Positions 16,940 to 25,812 of a stretch of DNA of 64,000 nucleotides are shown here, one piece after another. The notes under the pieces are model-generated. The model saw only the letters and a list, made by a program, of their open reading frames with translations. It did not search any database and had not been told where the DNA came from. The DNA is from Nocardioides kribbensis. GTDB taxonomy: Bacteria; Actinomycetota; Actinomycetes; Propionibacteriales; Nocardioidaceae. Each line of letters starts with the position of its first letter. Position 1 is the first letter of the stretch. The stretch covers positions 186,001-250,000 of the forward strand of contig NZ_JADCLL010000004.1 in assembly GCF_015070375.1 (NCBI RefSeq). The letters are read 5' to 3'. Made by a program: the position numbers and the translations under genes.

Positions 16940-18172
16940 TCAGATCTGACCGTGGTTGGGCGGCAGCGTGCCCTCGAGGGCGTGGTGCCCGAGGTGCTGG
17001 ACCTTCCAGCTCGCGGGGTCGTGGAGCGTGTGGGTGCGGGCGTTGCGCCAGTGGCGGTGCAGGTTGAGCCCGTCGAGGGCCGAGCGGGTGCCGGCGACCT
17101 CGAAGAGCCGGCTGGCGACGGCCACCGACACCTGGGTGGTCGAGGCGCGCGCGGCGGCCACGGCGAGGCTGGCCGCCCCGACGCTCTCGACCGTGAGGTG
17201 GGCGTCGGCGCGGTCGACGGCGCGCCCGGCCTCGGCCACCAGGGCCTCCGCACCGCGCACGGCGAGGTCCATCTCGCCGAAGGCGTGCACGACCAGCGGG
17301 TCGTCGGCGGCCCGCTCCACCCCGGCGTCGGGGTAGGGCCGTGACATCGTCGTGACGAAGCTCGCCGCGTCCTCGACCGCCGCGCGGGCGATCCCGGCGT
17401 CGATCGCGGCGTGCAGGAGCTGGGCGAAGGCGCCGTAGGTCTGCGGGCCCTCGAAGGTCAGGTGGTAGGGCGTGATCCGCGAGTCGTCGACCGCCACGCC
17501 CTCGAGGCGCACCGTGCCGCTGGCGGTGGTGCGCTGGCCCATGCCGGCCCAGTCGTCGACGACCGTGACGCCCGGGGCGGTGCGCTCCACCCACGCGACG
17601 TGCATGGGGCCGTCCTCGCCGAGGTGGGCGAGCACGGGGATCCAGTCGGCGAAGAGCGCGCCGGTGCTGTAGCCCTTCTCGCCGTCGAGGCGCCAGGTGC
17701 GGCCGCCGTCCGCCGTGGGTCCGGTCGTGGCGGTGGTCTCGGTCAGGGTGGTGCGGTGCTCGCGCACGTGCTTCGTGCCGACCTCCGACTGGGCGTTGCC
17801 CAGCCGGCGCCCGCGCAGCACCTCGCCGAAGAAGAACGCCTGCTGGGCCGGCGTGCCCTGGTGGCGCAGCGCGTTGACGTAGACGAAGTGGCTGTGCGGC
17901 ACCTGGGCCACGCTGGGGTCGCCCGCGGCCAGCAGGCGGAAGACCTCGGCCACGACCTCCACCGGCAGGTCGGCGCCGCCGTGCTCGGCCGGCACCGTGA
18001 TCGCCAGCAGCCCCGAGGCCGACAGCAGGTCGAGCTCCGCGGCGGGCAGCACCCGCTCCGCGTCGCGGCGTACGGCGCCCTGCGCCAGCTCGCCCGCGAG
18101 GTCGGCGGCGACGCGCAGCGCGGCGTCGGCGTCGAGCACGGACACCGTCGCGGGGGCGGTCAGCGTCGTCAC
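16940..18172 (-). CDS. SfnB-family sulfur-acquisition oxidoreductase (acyl-CoA dehydrogenase fold)
   Basis: A flavin enzyme of 410 residues in the acyl-CoA dehydrogenase fold, of the subgroup devoted to sulfur scavenging and not fat oxidation. Characteristic segments are QSEVGTKH near 119-126, GEKGYSTGALFADW near 152-165 and VVDDWAGMGQRTTASGT near 191-207; the usual catalytic Glu context of beta-oxidation enzymes is not evident. It may act as a monooxygenase on an organosulfur compound. The GTG start overlaps the sfnG stop (GTGA). Confidence 0.85.
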   Translation of the reverse strand: MTTLTAPATVSVLDADAALRVAADLAGELAQGAVRRDAERVLPAAELDLLSASGLLAITVPAEHGGADLPVEVVAEVFRLLAAGDPSVAQVPHSHFVYVNALRHQGTPAQQAFFFGEVLRGRRLGNAQSEVGTKHVREHRTTLTETTATTGPTADGGRTWRLDGEKGYSTGALFADWIPVLAHLGEDGPMHVAWVERTAPGVTVVDDWAGMGQRTTASGTVRLEGVAVDDSRITPYHLTFEGPQTYGAFAQLLHAAIDAGIARAAVEDAASFVTTMSRPYPDAGVERAADDPLVVHAFGEMDLAVRGAEALVAEAGRAVDRADAHLTVESVGAASLAVAAARASTTQVSVAVASRLFEVAGTRSALDGLNLHRHWRNARTHTLHDPASWKVQHLGHHALEGTLPPNHGQI

Positions 18173-19317
18173 CGGCCGACCCTCGCGAGCTCGGCGGCCT
18201 CCAGCTCGCGCACGATCGGCAGCACCTCGCGACCGAAGTGCTCGACGTCCTCGATGAAGTGCAGGAAGCCCAGCAGCATCATCTGCACGCCCTGCCGCTT
18301 GTACTCCATGATCCGGTGGGCGACCTGCTCGGGCGTGCCCACCAGGCCGGTGCGGAAGCCGTCGTTGTACTGCACGAGGTCGGAGAAGTCGGAGTCCTGC
18401 CACATGCCCTTCTTGTCACCCGTCGACTGGCCGGCCTGCTTGACCGCGGAGCCGAAGCCCTCGACGGCCTCGACGTCGGCCTGGTCGATGATGTCGTGCA
18501 GCACCTGGCGGGCCGCGGCCTCGCTGTCGCGGGCGACCACGAAGCCGTTGACGCCGAACTTCACGGCCCCCTCGGGGCGGCCGTTGACCCGGGCCACGTC
18601 GGTGACGTCGCGGACCTGCTCGGCGACGCCCTCGGGGGTGTTGCCGTTCATGAAGTACCAGTCGGTGACCCGACCGCCCATGCCGCGGGCGTCGGTGGAG
18701 TTGCCGCCCATGAAGATCTCGGGGTGGGCCCGGCCGGGCACCTCCAGCGGCTTCGGCTTCAGGTCGAAGTCGTGCAGGCGGTAGAAGTCGCCCTGGTACT
18801 CCGCGTGGTCGCTGGTCCAGATCTCGCGGACGTAGCGGATGAACTCCTCGGCGCGGCGGTAGCGCTCGCCGTGCTCGAGCCACGGCTCGCCGAGCTGGGT
18901 GAACTCGTCCTTGAACCAGCCGGAGACGACGTTGATCGCGGCGCGCCCGCCCGAGATCTGGTCGGCGGAGGCGATGAACTTGGCCAGCACGCCGGGCTGC
19001 CAGAGGCCGGGGTGCACCGCGGCGATGACGTTGAGCCGCTCGGTGGCGAGCAGCAGCGCGAGCGACAGCGAGGTCGACTCGTGCTGGTAGGCCGCGCCGT
19101 AGGAGGCCATGTAGCGCACCTGCGACAGGGCGTACTCGAAGCCGCTGTCCTCGGCGACCTTGGCCAGGCGCTTGTTGTACTCGTAGCTCCAGTCGGTGCG
19201 CTGCTCGATCTTGCTGACGACCAGGCCGCCGCTGACGTTGGGCACCCAGTAGGCGAACTTGAGCGGCTCGTGCCCCGGCTGCACGCCGGACTCACCGCGG
19301 GTCTGCTGCACGGTCAT
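18169..19317 (-). CDS. sfnG: FMNH2-dependent dimethylsulfone monooxygenase
   Basis: Luciferase-fold enzyme of 382 residues that converts dimethylsulfone to methanesulfinate and formaldehyde. The match with Pseudomonas SfnG is extensive from memory: FAYWVPNVSGGLVVSKIEQR near 20-39, FEYALSQVRYMASYGA near 57-72, VHPGLWQPGVLAK near 102-114, and NVVSGWFKDEF near 128-138. ATG at 19317 follows a good GAGGAG ribosome site. It leads the five-gene minus-strand operon and has a palindromic site upstream at 19352-19365. Confidence 0.93.
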   Translation of the reverse strand: MTVQQTRGESGVQPGHEPLKFAYWVPNVSGGLVVSKIEQRTDWSYEYNKRLAKVAEDSGFEYALSQVRYMASYGAAYQHESTSLSLALLLATERLNVIAAVHPGLWQPGVLAKFIASADQISGGRAAINVVSGWFKDEFTQLGEPWLEHGERYRRAEEFIRYVREIWTSDHAEYQGDFYRLHDFDLKPKPLEVPGRAHPEIFMGGNSTDARGMGGRVTDWYFMNGNTPEGVAEQVRDVTDVARVNGRPEGAVKFGVNGFVVARDSEAAARQVLHDIIDQADVEAVEGFGSAVKQAGQSTGDKKGMWQDSDFSDLVQYNDGFRTGLVGTPEQVAHRIMEYKRQGVQMMLLGFLHFIEDVEHFGREVLPIVRELEAAELARVGR

Positions 19318-19351
19318 GGGGACTCCTCGTGGTCTCTCGCGGCCGAAGCCG

Positions 19352-19365
19352 CTTATGTCGATAAG
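19352..19365. promoter_or_regulatory. Palindrome CTTAT-N4-ATAAG upstream of sfnG
   Basis: CTTAT (19352-19356), GTCG, ATAAG (19361-19365) form a perfect 5-bp dyad in an unusually AT-rich patch 35 bp before the sfnG start. Its place suggests an operator, with the LysR-type regulator of this cluster as the obvious candidate. I cannot assign the -10 and -35 boxes with certainty. Confidence 0.4.
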
Positions 19366-19468
19366 GTTGCTGGACAATTGGTGCGGATGCAAGGCAGGAC
19401 CCCCCTGAGCCCCACCGGAAGGGGCGACGGGGTGACAGGCAGCGCCTCTCACCGCCCGGCCGGACCCG

Positions 19469-20821
19469 TCACCGGTCGCGGCGCGTCGCCCCGATCGACC
19501 AGGCGTACGGCGGGGTCGCGCCGTTGACGAGGTGGTCGCCGACCACCCGCGCCTTGAGGATCCGGGGGTTGTGCGACGACACCGTGCGGGCGTTGCGCCA
19601 GTGCCGGTCGAGAGCCCGGCCGCGCGCGGTGGCCGAGGCGCCGAGGGTGTCGAAGAGGTCGTTGGTGGCGCGCAGCACGAGGTCGGTGACGACGACCTGC
19701 GCGGTGGACGACTCGATCTCGCCGACCTCGACCAGTCGCCGGGTGCGCTCGGGGTCGCCGTGCGCGGAGTCGGCGACGGCCTGGAGGGCCTCGGCGACCC
19801 GCAGCGTGGCGGCCTCCGCGGCGTAGACGGCGGCGGCGATCTCGCCGATGCGGGCGAGCACCTGCGCGTCGTCGCGCACCCGGGCGGCGTTGGCGTGGGA
19901 GTAGTTGCGCTCGCGGCGGCGCACCTCGGTGACCGCGTCGGCGAGCGCGGCACGCCCGATCCCGGCGAGGGTCGCGAGCAGGTTGAGCTGGTAGAGCGCG
20001 GTCTGGTGCGGGAAGCGCTCCTCGAAGGCGAGCACGTCCTCGGCGGGCACGCGCACGGCGTCGAAGCTCGTCGTGCCGCTGCCGGTGCCACGCTGACCGA
20101 AGCCGTCCCAGTCGTCGACGACGCTGACCCCGGAGCGACGGGTGTCGACGATCGCGATGGCGAAGTCGTCGGCGCCGCCGACCCCCGCGCCACCCTCGCC
20201 CTCGTCGCCCTCGTCGCCCTCGTCGCGCAGGGCGTAGACGTCGACCCACTCGGCGTAGATGGTGCCGGTCGTGTAGTACTTCGTGCCGTCGAGGCGGTAG
20301 TCGCCGCCCGCGAGGCGGGTGAGCACCGTGCGCTGCGTGCCGATCTCGGTGGCACCGACCTCCGACCAGGCGTTGCCGGCGATCTCGCCCGCGGCGAACC
20401 GGTCGAACCACCGCGCCTGGTCGGAGCCGCGGGCGTGCTGCCACAGCCGGTCCTCGACGAGGGCGAAGTGGCCGCGGAAGGCCTGCGGGAGGTTGCTGTC
20501 GACCGCCGCGAGCTCGATCCACAGCTGGGTCACCTCCGGCAGCGACAGCCCCTCCCCGCCGTGCTCGCGCGGCACGCGCACGGCGCCGAAGCCGGCCGCC
20601 TTGAGCCAGGCGACCTGCTCGACCGGCAGCTCGCCGTCGAGCTCGCGCCCGACGGCCCCGGCCGCGATCCGCTCCCACAGCGGGGCGTAGGTCGCGCGCA
20701 GCCCCGCCAGTCGCGGGGAGTCGACGGCGACGTGGGGCACGAACGGCACGGCGGCCTCCCGGGCGGGGGCCCGCCCCACGGACGACCGCGCGGCGGGCTG
20801 GACGGACGGCTGGACAGACAT
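19469..20821 (-). CDS. MsuC/DszC-like flavin monooxygenase (acyl-CoA dehydrogenase fold)
   Basis: A 450-residue relative of MsuC (methanesulfinate monooxygenase), SfnC and DszC. DGTKYYTTGTIYAEWVDVYA near 177-196 and VVDDWDGFGQRGTGSGT near 240-256 match this group, as does RHWRNARTVSSHNP near the C-terminus. It could supply the methanesulfinate-to-methanesulfonate step between SfnG and the SsuD-like enzyme. A short in-frame repeat (GDEGDEGEGG, bases about 20192-20227) lies in a surface loop and may vary in length. ATG at 20821 follows GAGGAG. It diverges from the LysR gene. Confidence 0.85.
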   Translation of the reverse strand: MSVQPSVQPAARSSVGRAPAREAAVPFVPHVAVDSPRLAGLRATYAPLWERIAAGAVGRELDGELPVEQVAWLKAAGFGAVRVPREHGGEGLSLPEVTQLWIELAAVDSNLPQAFRGHFALVEDRLWQHARGSDQARWFDRFAAGEIAGNAWSEVGATEIGTQRTVLTRLAGGDYRLDGTKYYTTGTIYAEWVDVYALRDEGDEGDEGEGGAGVGGADDFAIAIVDTRRSGVSVVDDWDGFGQRGTGSGTTSFDAVRVPAEDVLAFEERFPHQTALYQLNLLATLAGIGRAALADAVTEVRRRERNYSHANAARVRDDAQVLARIGEIAAAVYAAEAATLRVAEALQAVADSAHGDPERTRRLVEVGEIESSTAQVVVTDLVLRATNDLFDTLGASATARGRALDRHWRNARTVSSHNPRILKARVVGDHLVNGATPPYAWSIGATRRDR

Positions 20822-20854
20822 GGGCGCTCCTCGGCTACAGTCATGACACGGTTT

Positions 20855-20880
20855 GTCTAGTGACTTGGTCGACTATGACG
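20855..20880. promoter_or_regulatory. Divergent LysR/monooxygenase control region
   Basis: TAGT (20858-20861) and ACTA (20872-20875) form an interrupted dyad with the T-N11-A spacing expected for LysR binding. TATGAC (20873-20878) could be the -10 box of the LysR gene with TTGTCT as a close-set -35. The region separates the divergent LysR and MsuC-like genes, the usual place for LysR autoregulation. Confidence 0.4.
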
Positions 20881-20933
20881 TCGCGGAGTCCCGGGGGCAA
20901 GCCGACACCCGCCCCTCCCAGGAAGGATCCCCG

Positions 20934-21872
20934 GTGCGCATCGAGCAGCTGGAGTACCTCGCCGCCGTCACCCAGCACGGCTCCCTGCGCCGCGCCAGCG
21001 AGCGACTGCACATCTCCCAGCCGGCGCTCAGCGAGGCGGTCAGCAAGCTCGAGCGCGAGCTCGGCGTGACGCTGCTCGACCGGCGCCGGTCCGGCGCCCG
21101 GATCAGCCGCCAGGGCCGCGACCTGCTGCAGAACATGGTCGACGTGCTCGAGGCCGTCGACCGGCTGCGCACCGCCGCGGGCGACCAGACCGCCTCGGCC
21201 CGGCTGATCCGGCTCGGCACGGTCAACGCCGCCACCTCCAGCCTGCTCGTGCCGGCCGTGCGCGGACTGCAGGACAGCCACCCCGGCACCACGGTCGAGG
21301 TGATGACCATGCAGCAGGCCGAGATCGACGCCGGCCTGCACGAGGGCTCCCTCGACCTCGGCCTGGTCAACGTGCTCTCCGGCGACGACACCCCCACCGA
21401 CCTGGTCGGCACCGACCTCCTCCACGGGCGCCCGGTCGCCGTGCTCCCGGCCGGTCACGCGCTCACGGCGTACGCCGAGGTGAGCGTCGACCAGCTGCGC
21501 GCCGAGCGCTTCGTCACCATGCGCGCGGGCTACCTGATGCACCGCTTCGCCCACCGCCTCTTCGCCGGCCACATGCCGGCCGCCTGCCACAGCACCGACG
21601 GCGCCGAGCTCGGCAAGGTGATGGTGGCCGAGGGGCTGGGTCTCACCGTGCTGCCCGACTACAGCGTCGTCGACGACCCGCTCGAGCGCGCGGGCCTCCT
21701 CACCACCCGGCCCATCGCCGGTGACCGCACGGTCGTGTCGCTGGTGCTGCGCCACCGCGCTCCCGACCGGGTGCCGGTGCAGGTGCGCGAGCTGCGGGGC
21801 CTGCTGGTCGACCTGGCGCGCCGGCGCAGCAGCGGAACCACCCTGGCCGTCGCGGCGTCCCAGGGGGCATGA
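20934..21872 (+). CDS. LysR-family transcriptional regulator of the sulfur cluster
   Basis: A 312-residue LysR regulator: winged HTH in residues 1-60 with LRRASERLHISQPALSEAV, then a two-lobe effector domain. Proteins of this family such as CysB, Cbl and CmbR govern sulfur use, which fits its place beside sfn/msu-type genes; the effector is unknown. I chose GTG 20934 because AGGAAGGA lies just before it and the reading from there (VRIEQLEYLAAV) is the standard LysR beginning; an upstream TTG would add 27 residues without similarity. Its stop overlaps the next ATG (ATGA). Confidence 0.9.
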   Translation: MRIEQLEYLAAVTQHGSLRRASERLHISQPALSEAVSKLERELGVTLLDRRRSGARISRQGRDLLQNMVDVLEAVDRLRTAAGDQTASARLIRLGTVNAATSSLLVPAVRGLQDSHPGTTVEVMTMQQAEIDAGLHEGSLDLGLVNVLSGDDTPTDLVGTDLLHGRPVAVLPAGHALTAYAEVSVDQLRAERFVTMRAGYLMHRFAHRLFAGHMPAACHSTDGAELGKVMVAEGLGLTVLPDYSVVDDPLERAGLLTTRPIAGDRTVVSLVLRHRAPDRVPVQVRELRGLLVDLARRRSSGTTLAVAASQGA

Positions 21873-22804
21873 CCCGACGCCACCGCAGCGCCCCGGCCGC
21901 CCTGCCGACCGCTCTCCTGCTCGCCCTGCTCCTCGGCCTCACCGCCTGCTCCGGCGGCGGCTCCGACGAGGCGTCCAGCACCGCCGACACCGCCGGCACC
22001 GCCGACGCCGCCGCCGACGCCGTCGGGCCCGAGTCGGCCCTGTCCTCGGCGGTCGAGGGCGGCGCCGGCGGCACCGCCGCTCGCGCCCGGCCCGCGGCCG
22101 TCGAGCCGGCCGCACCGGCGATCATCTCCACCGGCAGCCTCGAGGTGCGCGCCGACGACGTGGCGGCGGCCCGCGACGAGGTGCAGGACGTGCTCGACCA
22201 GACCGGTGGGACGGTCGCGGAGGAGCGGTCGAGCAGCGACGAGGACGGCGCCGTGGAGTCGACCCGTCTGGTGCTGCGCGTGCCGAGCGAGGACTTCGCC
22301 GTGGCGATGGAGGCCCTGGAGGGCATCGGGGTCACCGAGGACTCGCGCCGCGCGAGCGAGGACGTCACGACCCAGGTGGTCGACAACGAGGTGCGGGTGC
22401 GGGCCCAGCGCGCCAGCATCGCGCGCATCGAGGCCCTGCTGGCGCGGGCCGAGACCATCGGCGCCGTCATCGGCATCGAGGGTCAGCTGACGCGTCGCCA
22501 GGCCGACCTCGACTCGCTGCTGGCCCAGCAGGCCTACCTCACCGACCAGACCTCGCTGTCGACGATCACCCTCAGGCTCACCCGCACCCCCGACCCCGCC
22601 GCCACCCAGCGGCCCGAGGAGGACCGCTCGGGCTTCCTGGCCGGGCTGGCCGCCGGCTGGGACGGCCTGTCGTCGGTGGCGGTGGGTGCGGCCACCGCGC
22701 TCGGCGCCGTGCTGCCCTTCGCGGTCGTGGCGCTGCTGCTCGGCGTGCCGCTCGCGCTGCTGGTGCGCTCGCTCAGAGCGGGTAGGACTGCACGAACTCC
22801 GTGA
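21869..22804 (+). CDS. DUF4349 lipoprotein
   Basis: A 311-residue envelope protein. LTAC with Cys 27 is a clear lipobox after a Leu-rich signal. After a low-complexity Ala/Asp linker comes the DUF4349 domain: ISTGSLEVRADDVAAAR near 90, a central coiled coil (DVTTQVVDNEVRVRAQ through LLAQQAYL), beta segment STITLRL, and a C-terminal membrane helix. Function unknown. It overlaps the LysR gene by 4 bp at its start and the opposing hemE by 32 bp at its end, an unusually tight junction. Confidence 0.87.
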   Translation: MTRRHRSAPAALPTALLLALLLGLTACSGGGSDEASSTADTAGTADAAADAVGPESALSSAVEGGAGGTAARARPAAVEPAAPAIISTGSLEVRADDVAAARDEVQDVLDQTGGTVAEERSSSDEDGAVESTRLVLRVPSEDFAVAMEALEGIGVTEDSRRASEDVTTQVVDNEVRVRAQRASIARIEALLARAETIGAVIGIEGQLTRRQADLDSLLAQQAYLTDQTSLSTITLRLTRTPDPAATQRPEEDRSGFLAGLAAGWDGLSSVAVGAATALGAVLPFAVVALLLGVPLALLVRSLRAGRTARTP

Positions 22805-23828
22805 GCCGGGCCAGCTGGTCGGGGTCGGTGGAGGGGATCACGCCGTGGCCGAGGTTGAACACGTGCCCCCGGGCGGCGCGGCCGGCCTCGATCACCTCGG
22901 CGGCGCGCGAGGTCATGACGTCGGTGGGGGCGAAGACCAGCGTCGGGTCGAGGTTGCCCTGCACGGCGCGGTCGCCGACCTGACCGATGGCCTGCGTCAG
23001 CGGCGTACGCCAGTCGACGCCGACCACGTCGGCACCGGCCTGACCCATCAGGCCCAGCAGGTTGGAGGTGCCGACGCCGAAGTGGATGCGCGGCACGCCG
23101 AGCGCTCCGGCCCGCTCGAGCACGCGGGCCGAGTGGGGCATGACGTGCTCGACGTAGTCGGCCGGGGTCAGCGCGCCGGCCCAGGAGTCGAAGAGCTGCA
23201 CGGCAGAGGCGCCGGCGGCGACCTGCACCTCGAGGTAGGCCGCGGCGATCCCGGCGATCTTGGCCATGAGCGCCTCCCACACCTCGGGGGCGCCGAACAT
23301 CATGGCCTTGGTCTTGGCGTGCTCCTTCGACGGCCCGCCCTCCACGAGGTAGGAGGCGACCGTGAACGGCGCGCCGGCGAAGCCGATCAACGGGGTGGCG
23401 CCGAGCTCGCCGACGAGACCCTGCACGGCCTGGGTGATGAAGGGCACGTGCTCGGGGGTCAGGTCGGGGATGGCGGCGACGTCGGCCAGCGTGCGCACCG
23501 GCTCGGCGACCACCGGGCCGATGCCGGGCTTGATGTCGAGATCGACCCCGACGGCCTTGAGCGGCAGCACGATGTCGGAGAAGAAGATCGCCGCGTCGAC
23601 GCCGTAGCGACGCACCGGCTGCATCGTGATCTCGACCACCAGGTCGGGGTCCATGCAGGACTCGAGCATGCCGACGCCCTCGCGCACCCGGAGGTACTCG
23701 GGGAGGCTGCGGCCCGCCTGGCGCATGAACCACACCGGCGTGTGGGGCACCGGCTCCCCCCGGACGGCCTTGAGGAAGGCGCTGTCGGCGAGGTCCTGCG
23801 CGGGCGCGGTGGCAGTCGTCACGGGCAC
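22773..23828 (-). CDS. hemE: Uroporphyrinogen decarboxylase
   Basis: Converts uroporphyrinogen III to coproporphyrinogen III. The 351 residues include PVWFMRQAGRSLPEY (family signature with substrate-binding Arg), FSDIVLPLKA, IGFAGAPFTVASYLVEGG and the C-terminal FNLGHGVIP. The GTG at 23828 is favoured by the GGGGGGAG site 10 nt before it; a second GTG two codons later is possible. In related genomes hemE stands directly beside hemY; here about 8 kb intervene. Confidence 0.95.
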   Translation of the reverse strand: MPVTTATAPAQDLADSAFLKAVRGEPVPHTPVWFMRQAGRSLPEYLRVREGVGMLESCMDPDLVVEITMQPVRRYGVDAAIFFSDIVLPLKAVGVDLDIKPGIGPVVAEPVRTLADVAAIPDLTPEHVPFITQAVQGLVGELGATPLIGFAGAPFTVASYLVEGGPSKEHAKTKAMMFGAPEVWEALMAKIAGIAAAYLEVQVAAGASAVQLFDSWAGALTPADYVEHVMPHSARVLERAGALGVPRIHFGVGTSNLLGLMGQAGADVVGVDWRTPLTQAIGQVGDRAVQGNLDPTLVFAPTDVMTSRAAEVIEAGRAARGHVFNLGHGVIPSTDPDQLARLTEFVQSYPL

Positions 23829-23893
23829 AAGGGTCGCACTCCCCCCGGCGTGTTCGCACATCGGTTCGAGTCCTCCCGACCTACTGTGGCCCC

Positions 23894-24520
23894 ATGGTCG
23901 TCCGCCAGGAGACGCGCCCGGGTGCGGGCGCGGACGCGCAGCCCCCCGAGTTCCGGCAGGCTGTCGCCAGCATGCAGGGTGCGCGGCTGCGCCCCGAGGT
24001 GCTCTGCGAGCAGATGCCGGCGCCACAGCGGATCGCCCCCTACGCCTCAGCGCTGTCGGCCGACGTGACGGTCGACAGCACCGACGTCGGCACCGGGCGG
24101 ATCATCGTGCTCCACGACCCCGACGGCAACGACGCCTGGGAGGGCACCTTCCGCTGCGTCGCCTACGCGCGCGCCGACATCGACGTCGACCTCGTGGCCG
24201 ACCCGATGCTGCCCGAGGTCGGCTGGTCCTGGCTGGCCGAGGCGCTGGAGTCCCACGGCGCCGCCCACCTGGCCGCTTCGGGCACCGTGACCACGGTGAC
24301 GACCGAGAGCTTCGGCGGCATGGCCGAGGAGGGGCGCACCGCGCAGATCGAGGTGCGCGCGTCGTGGACGCCCGCCCCCGGCGACGACGGCGCCCCCGAC
24401 CTCGCCCCGCACGTCGAGGCCTGGGGTGAGCTGCTGTGCACCGCCGCGGGCCTGCCTCCCGTGCCCGACGGGGTCACGATGATGCCGAGCCGCCGCGGTC
24501 AGCGCGGCCCCACCCGCTGA
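23894..24520 (+). CDS. DUF3000 domain-containing protein
   Basis: A 208-residue actinobacterial protein that keeps company with hemE and ribonuclease D. It shows the family pattern FRQAVASMQGARLRPEV, IAPYASALSADV and GWSWLAEAL...GTVTTVTTESFGG. No known biochemical function. TACTGT (23882-23887) lies 6 nt before the ATG, so it is likely leaderless. Its stop and the next ATG share one base (TGATG), suggesting coupled translation. Confidence 0.9.
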   Translation: MVVRQETRPGAGADAQPPEFRQAVASMQGARLRPEVLCEQMPAPQRIAPYASALSADVTVDSTDVGTGRIIVLHDPDGNDAWEGTFRCVAYARADIDVDLVADPMLPEVGWSWLAEALESHGAAHLAASGTVTTVTTESFGGMAEEGRTAQIEVRASWTPAPGDDGAPDLAPHVEAWGELLCTAAGLPPVPDGVTMMPSRRGQRGPTR

Positions 24521-25809
24521 TGACGGACGAGCCCGACACCACCCCGATCCCCGAGCAGGCCCCCGAGCAGGCCCCCGAGCTGCCGCTGCTGACGCTGCGC
24601 GACGGCCTGCCGCCGCTCACCGACACCGACGCCGGCCTCCGCGAGGTCTGCGCGTCGCTGGCCGCCGGCACCGGCCCGGTCGCCATCGACGCCGAGCGCG
24701 CGTCGGGCTACCGCTACTCCGGTCGCGCCTACCTCATCCAGCTGCGCCGTGAGGGGTCCACGACCTTCCTCGTCGACCCGATCGGCCTGTCGAGCCTGGC
24801 CCCGCTCCAGGAGGCGCTGGCGGGCACCGAGTGGATCCTGCACGCCGCCACCCAGGACCTCCCCTGTCTCACCGAGCTCGGCCTGCACCCCGACGCGCTC
24901 TTCGACACCGAGCTCGCGGGCCGGCTGCTCGGCTACCCCCGCGTCGGGCTGGCCACGCTCGTCGAGACGCTGCTGGGCGCCCGGATGAAGAAGGAGCACT
25001 CCGCGGTCGACTGGTCGACCCGGCCGCTGCCCGAGCCGTGGCTGGAGTACGCCGCGCTCGACGTCGAGGTGCTCGTCGAGCTGCGCGACCGGCTCGCCGC
25101 CGAGCTGGTCGAGGCCGGCAAGGACGAGTGGGCGCGCCAGGAGTTCGACGCGCTGCGCGGCTTCGCGCCGACACCGCGGGTGGATCCCTGGCGGCGTACG
25201 TCGGGCCTGCACCGGGTGCGGGGACGACGCTCGCTGGGCGCGGCCAAGGCGCTGTGGGAGGCGCGCGACGAGATCGCCGAGCAGCGCGACGTGACGCCGG
25301 GGCGGATCATCCCCGACGCCGCCATCGTGGCGGCCGCGACCGCGATGCCGGAGGACCGGGCGGCCCTGCTGGGCACCAAGGGCTTCCACGGCCGCGGCGC
25401 GGAGCGCTACTCCAGCCGCTGGGTCGCCGCCGTGCGCGGCGCCGCCGAGGCCGAGGAGAAGGACCTGCCGACGCGCTCGCCGCGCTCCGACGGCCCGCCG
25501 CTGCCCCGCGCGTGGGCCGAGCGCGACCCGGTCGCCGCCCGCCGGCTCCAGCTCGCCCGCGAGCAGATGGCGGCCCTCGCCGAGGAGCAGCACCTCCCGG
25601 TCGAGAACGTCCTCACCCCCGACTACCTGCGCCGCACCCTCTGGGACCCGCCGCACACCCGCGAGCCCGCGGCCCTCGCGGAGGCGGTCGCCGCCCTGCT
25701 GAGCGGCTACGGCGCACGTCCGTGGCAGGTCGCGCTGGCCGAGCCGGTGCTCACCGCCGCGATCCTCGAGGCCGACCTCCCCGTGGAGGAGCCGGCCGAG
25801 GGGGACTGA
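24520..25809 (+). CDS. Ribonuclease D-type 3'-5' exonuclease with HRDC domain
   Basis: A 429-residue RNase D-like protein. The DEDD exonuclease domain begins with VAIDAERASGYRYSGRAYLIQL (first two acidic residues in DAE, around 48-50), continues with LHAATQDLPCL (third acidic) and ends with the Y-type motif EYAALDVEVL (last Asp). HRDC-like repeats follow after about 220. It is expected to trim RNA 3' ends; the exact substrate in actinobacteria is unknown. DUF3000 and this gene form one operon. Confidence 0.9.
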   Translation: MTDEPDTTPIPEQAPEQAPELPLLTLRDGLPPLTDTDAGLREVCASLAAGTGPVAIDAERASGYRYSGRAYLIQLRREGSTTFLVDPIGLSSLAPLQEALAGTEWILHAATQDLPCLTELGLHPDALFDTELAGRLLGYPRVGLATLVETLLGARMKKEHSAVDWSTRPLPEPWLEYAALDVEVLVELRDRLAAELVEAGKDEWARQEFDALRGFAPTPRVDPWRRTSGLHRVRGRRSLGAAKALWEARDEIAEQRDVTPGRIIPDAAIVAAATAMPEDRAALLGTKGFHGRGAERYSSRWVAAVRGAAEAEEKDLPTRSPRSDGPPLPRAWAERDPVAARRLQLAREQMAALAEEQHLPVENVLTPDYLRRTLWDPPHTREPAALAEAVAALLSGYGARPWQVALAEPVLTAAILEADLPVEEPAEGD

Positions 25810-25812
25810 GCC

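Noticed and set aside
23863..23875. GGTTCGAGTCC resembling a tRNA T-loop upstream of DUF3000
   Set aside because: The flanking five bases on each side do not pair, and no acceptor, D or anticodon arm fits around it. It lies in the hemE/DUF3000 promoter region.
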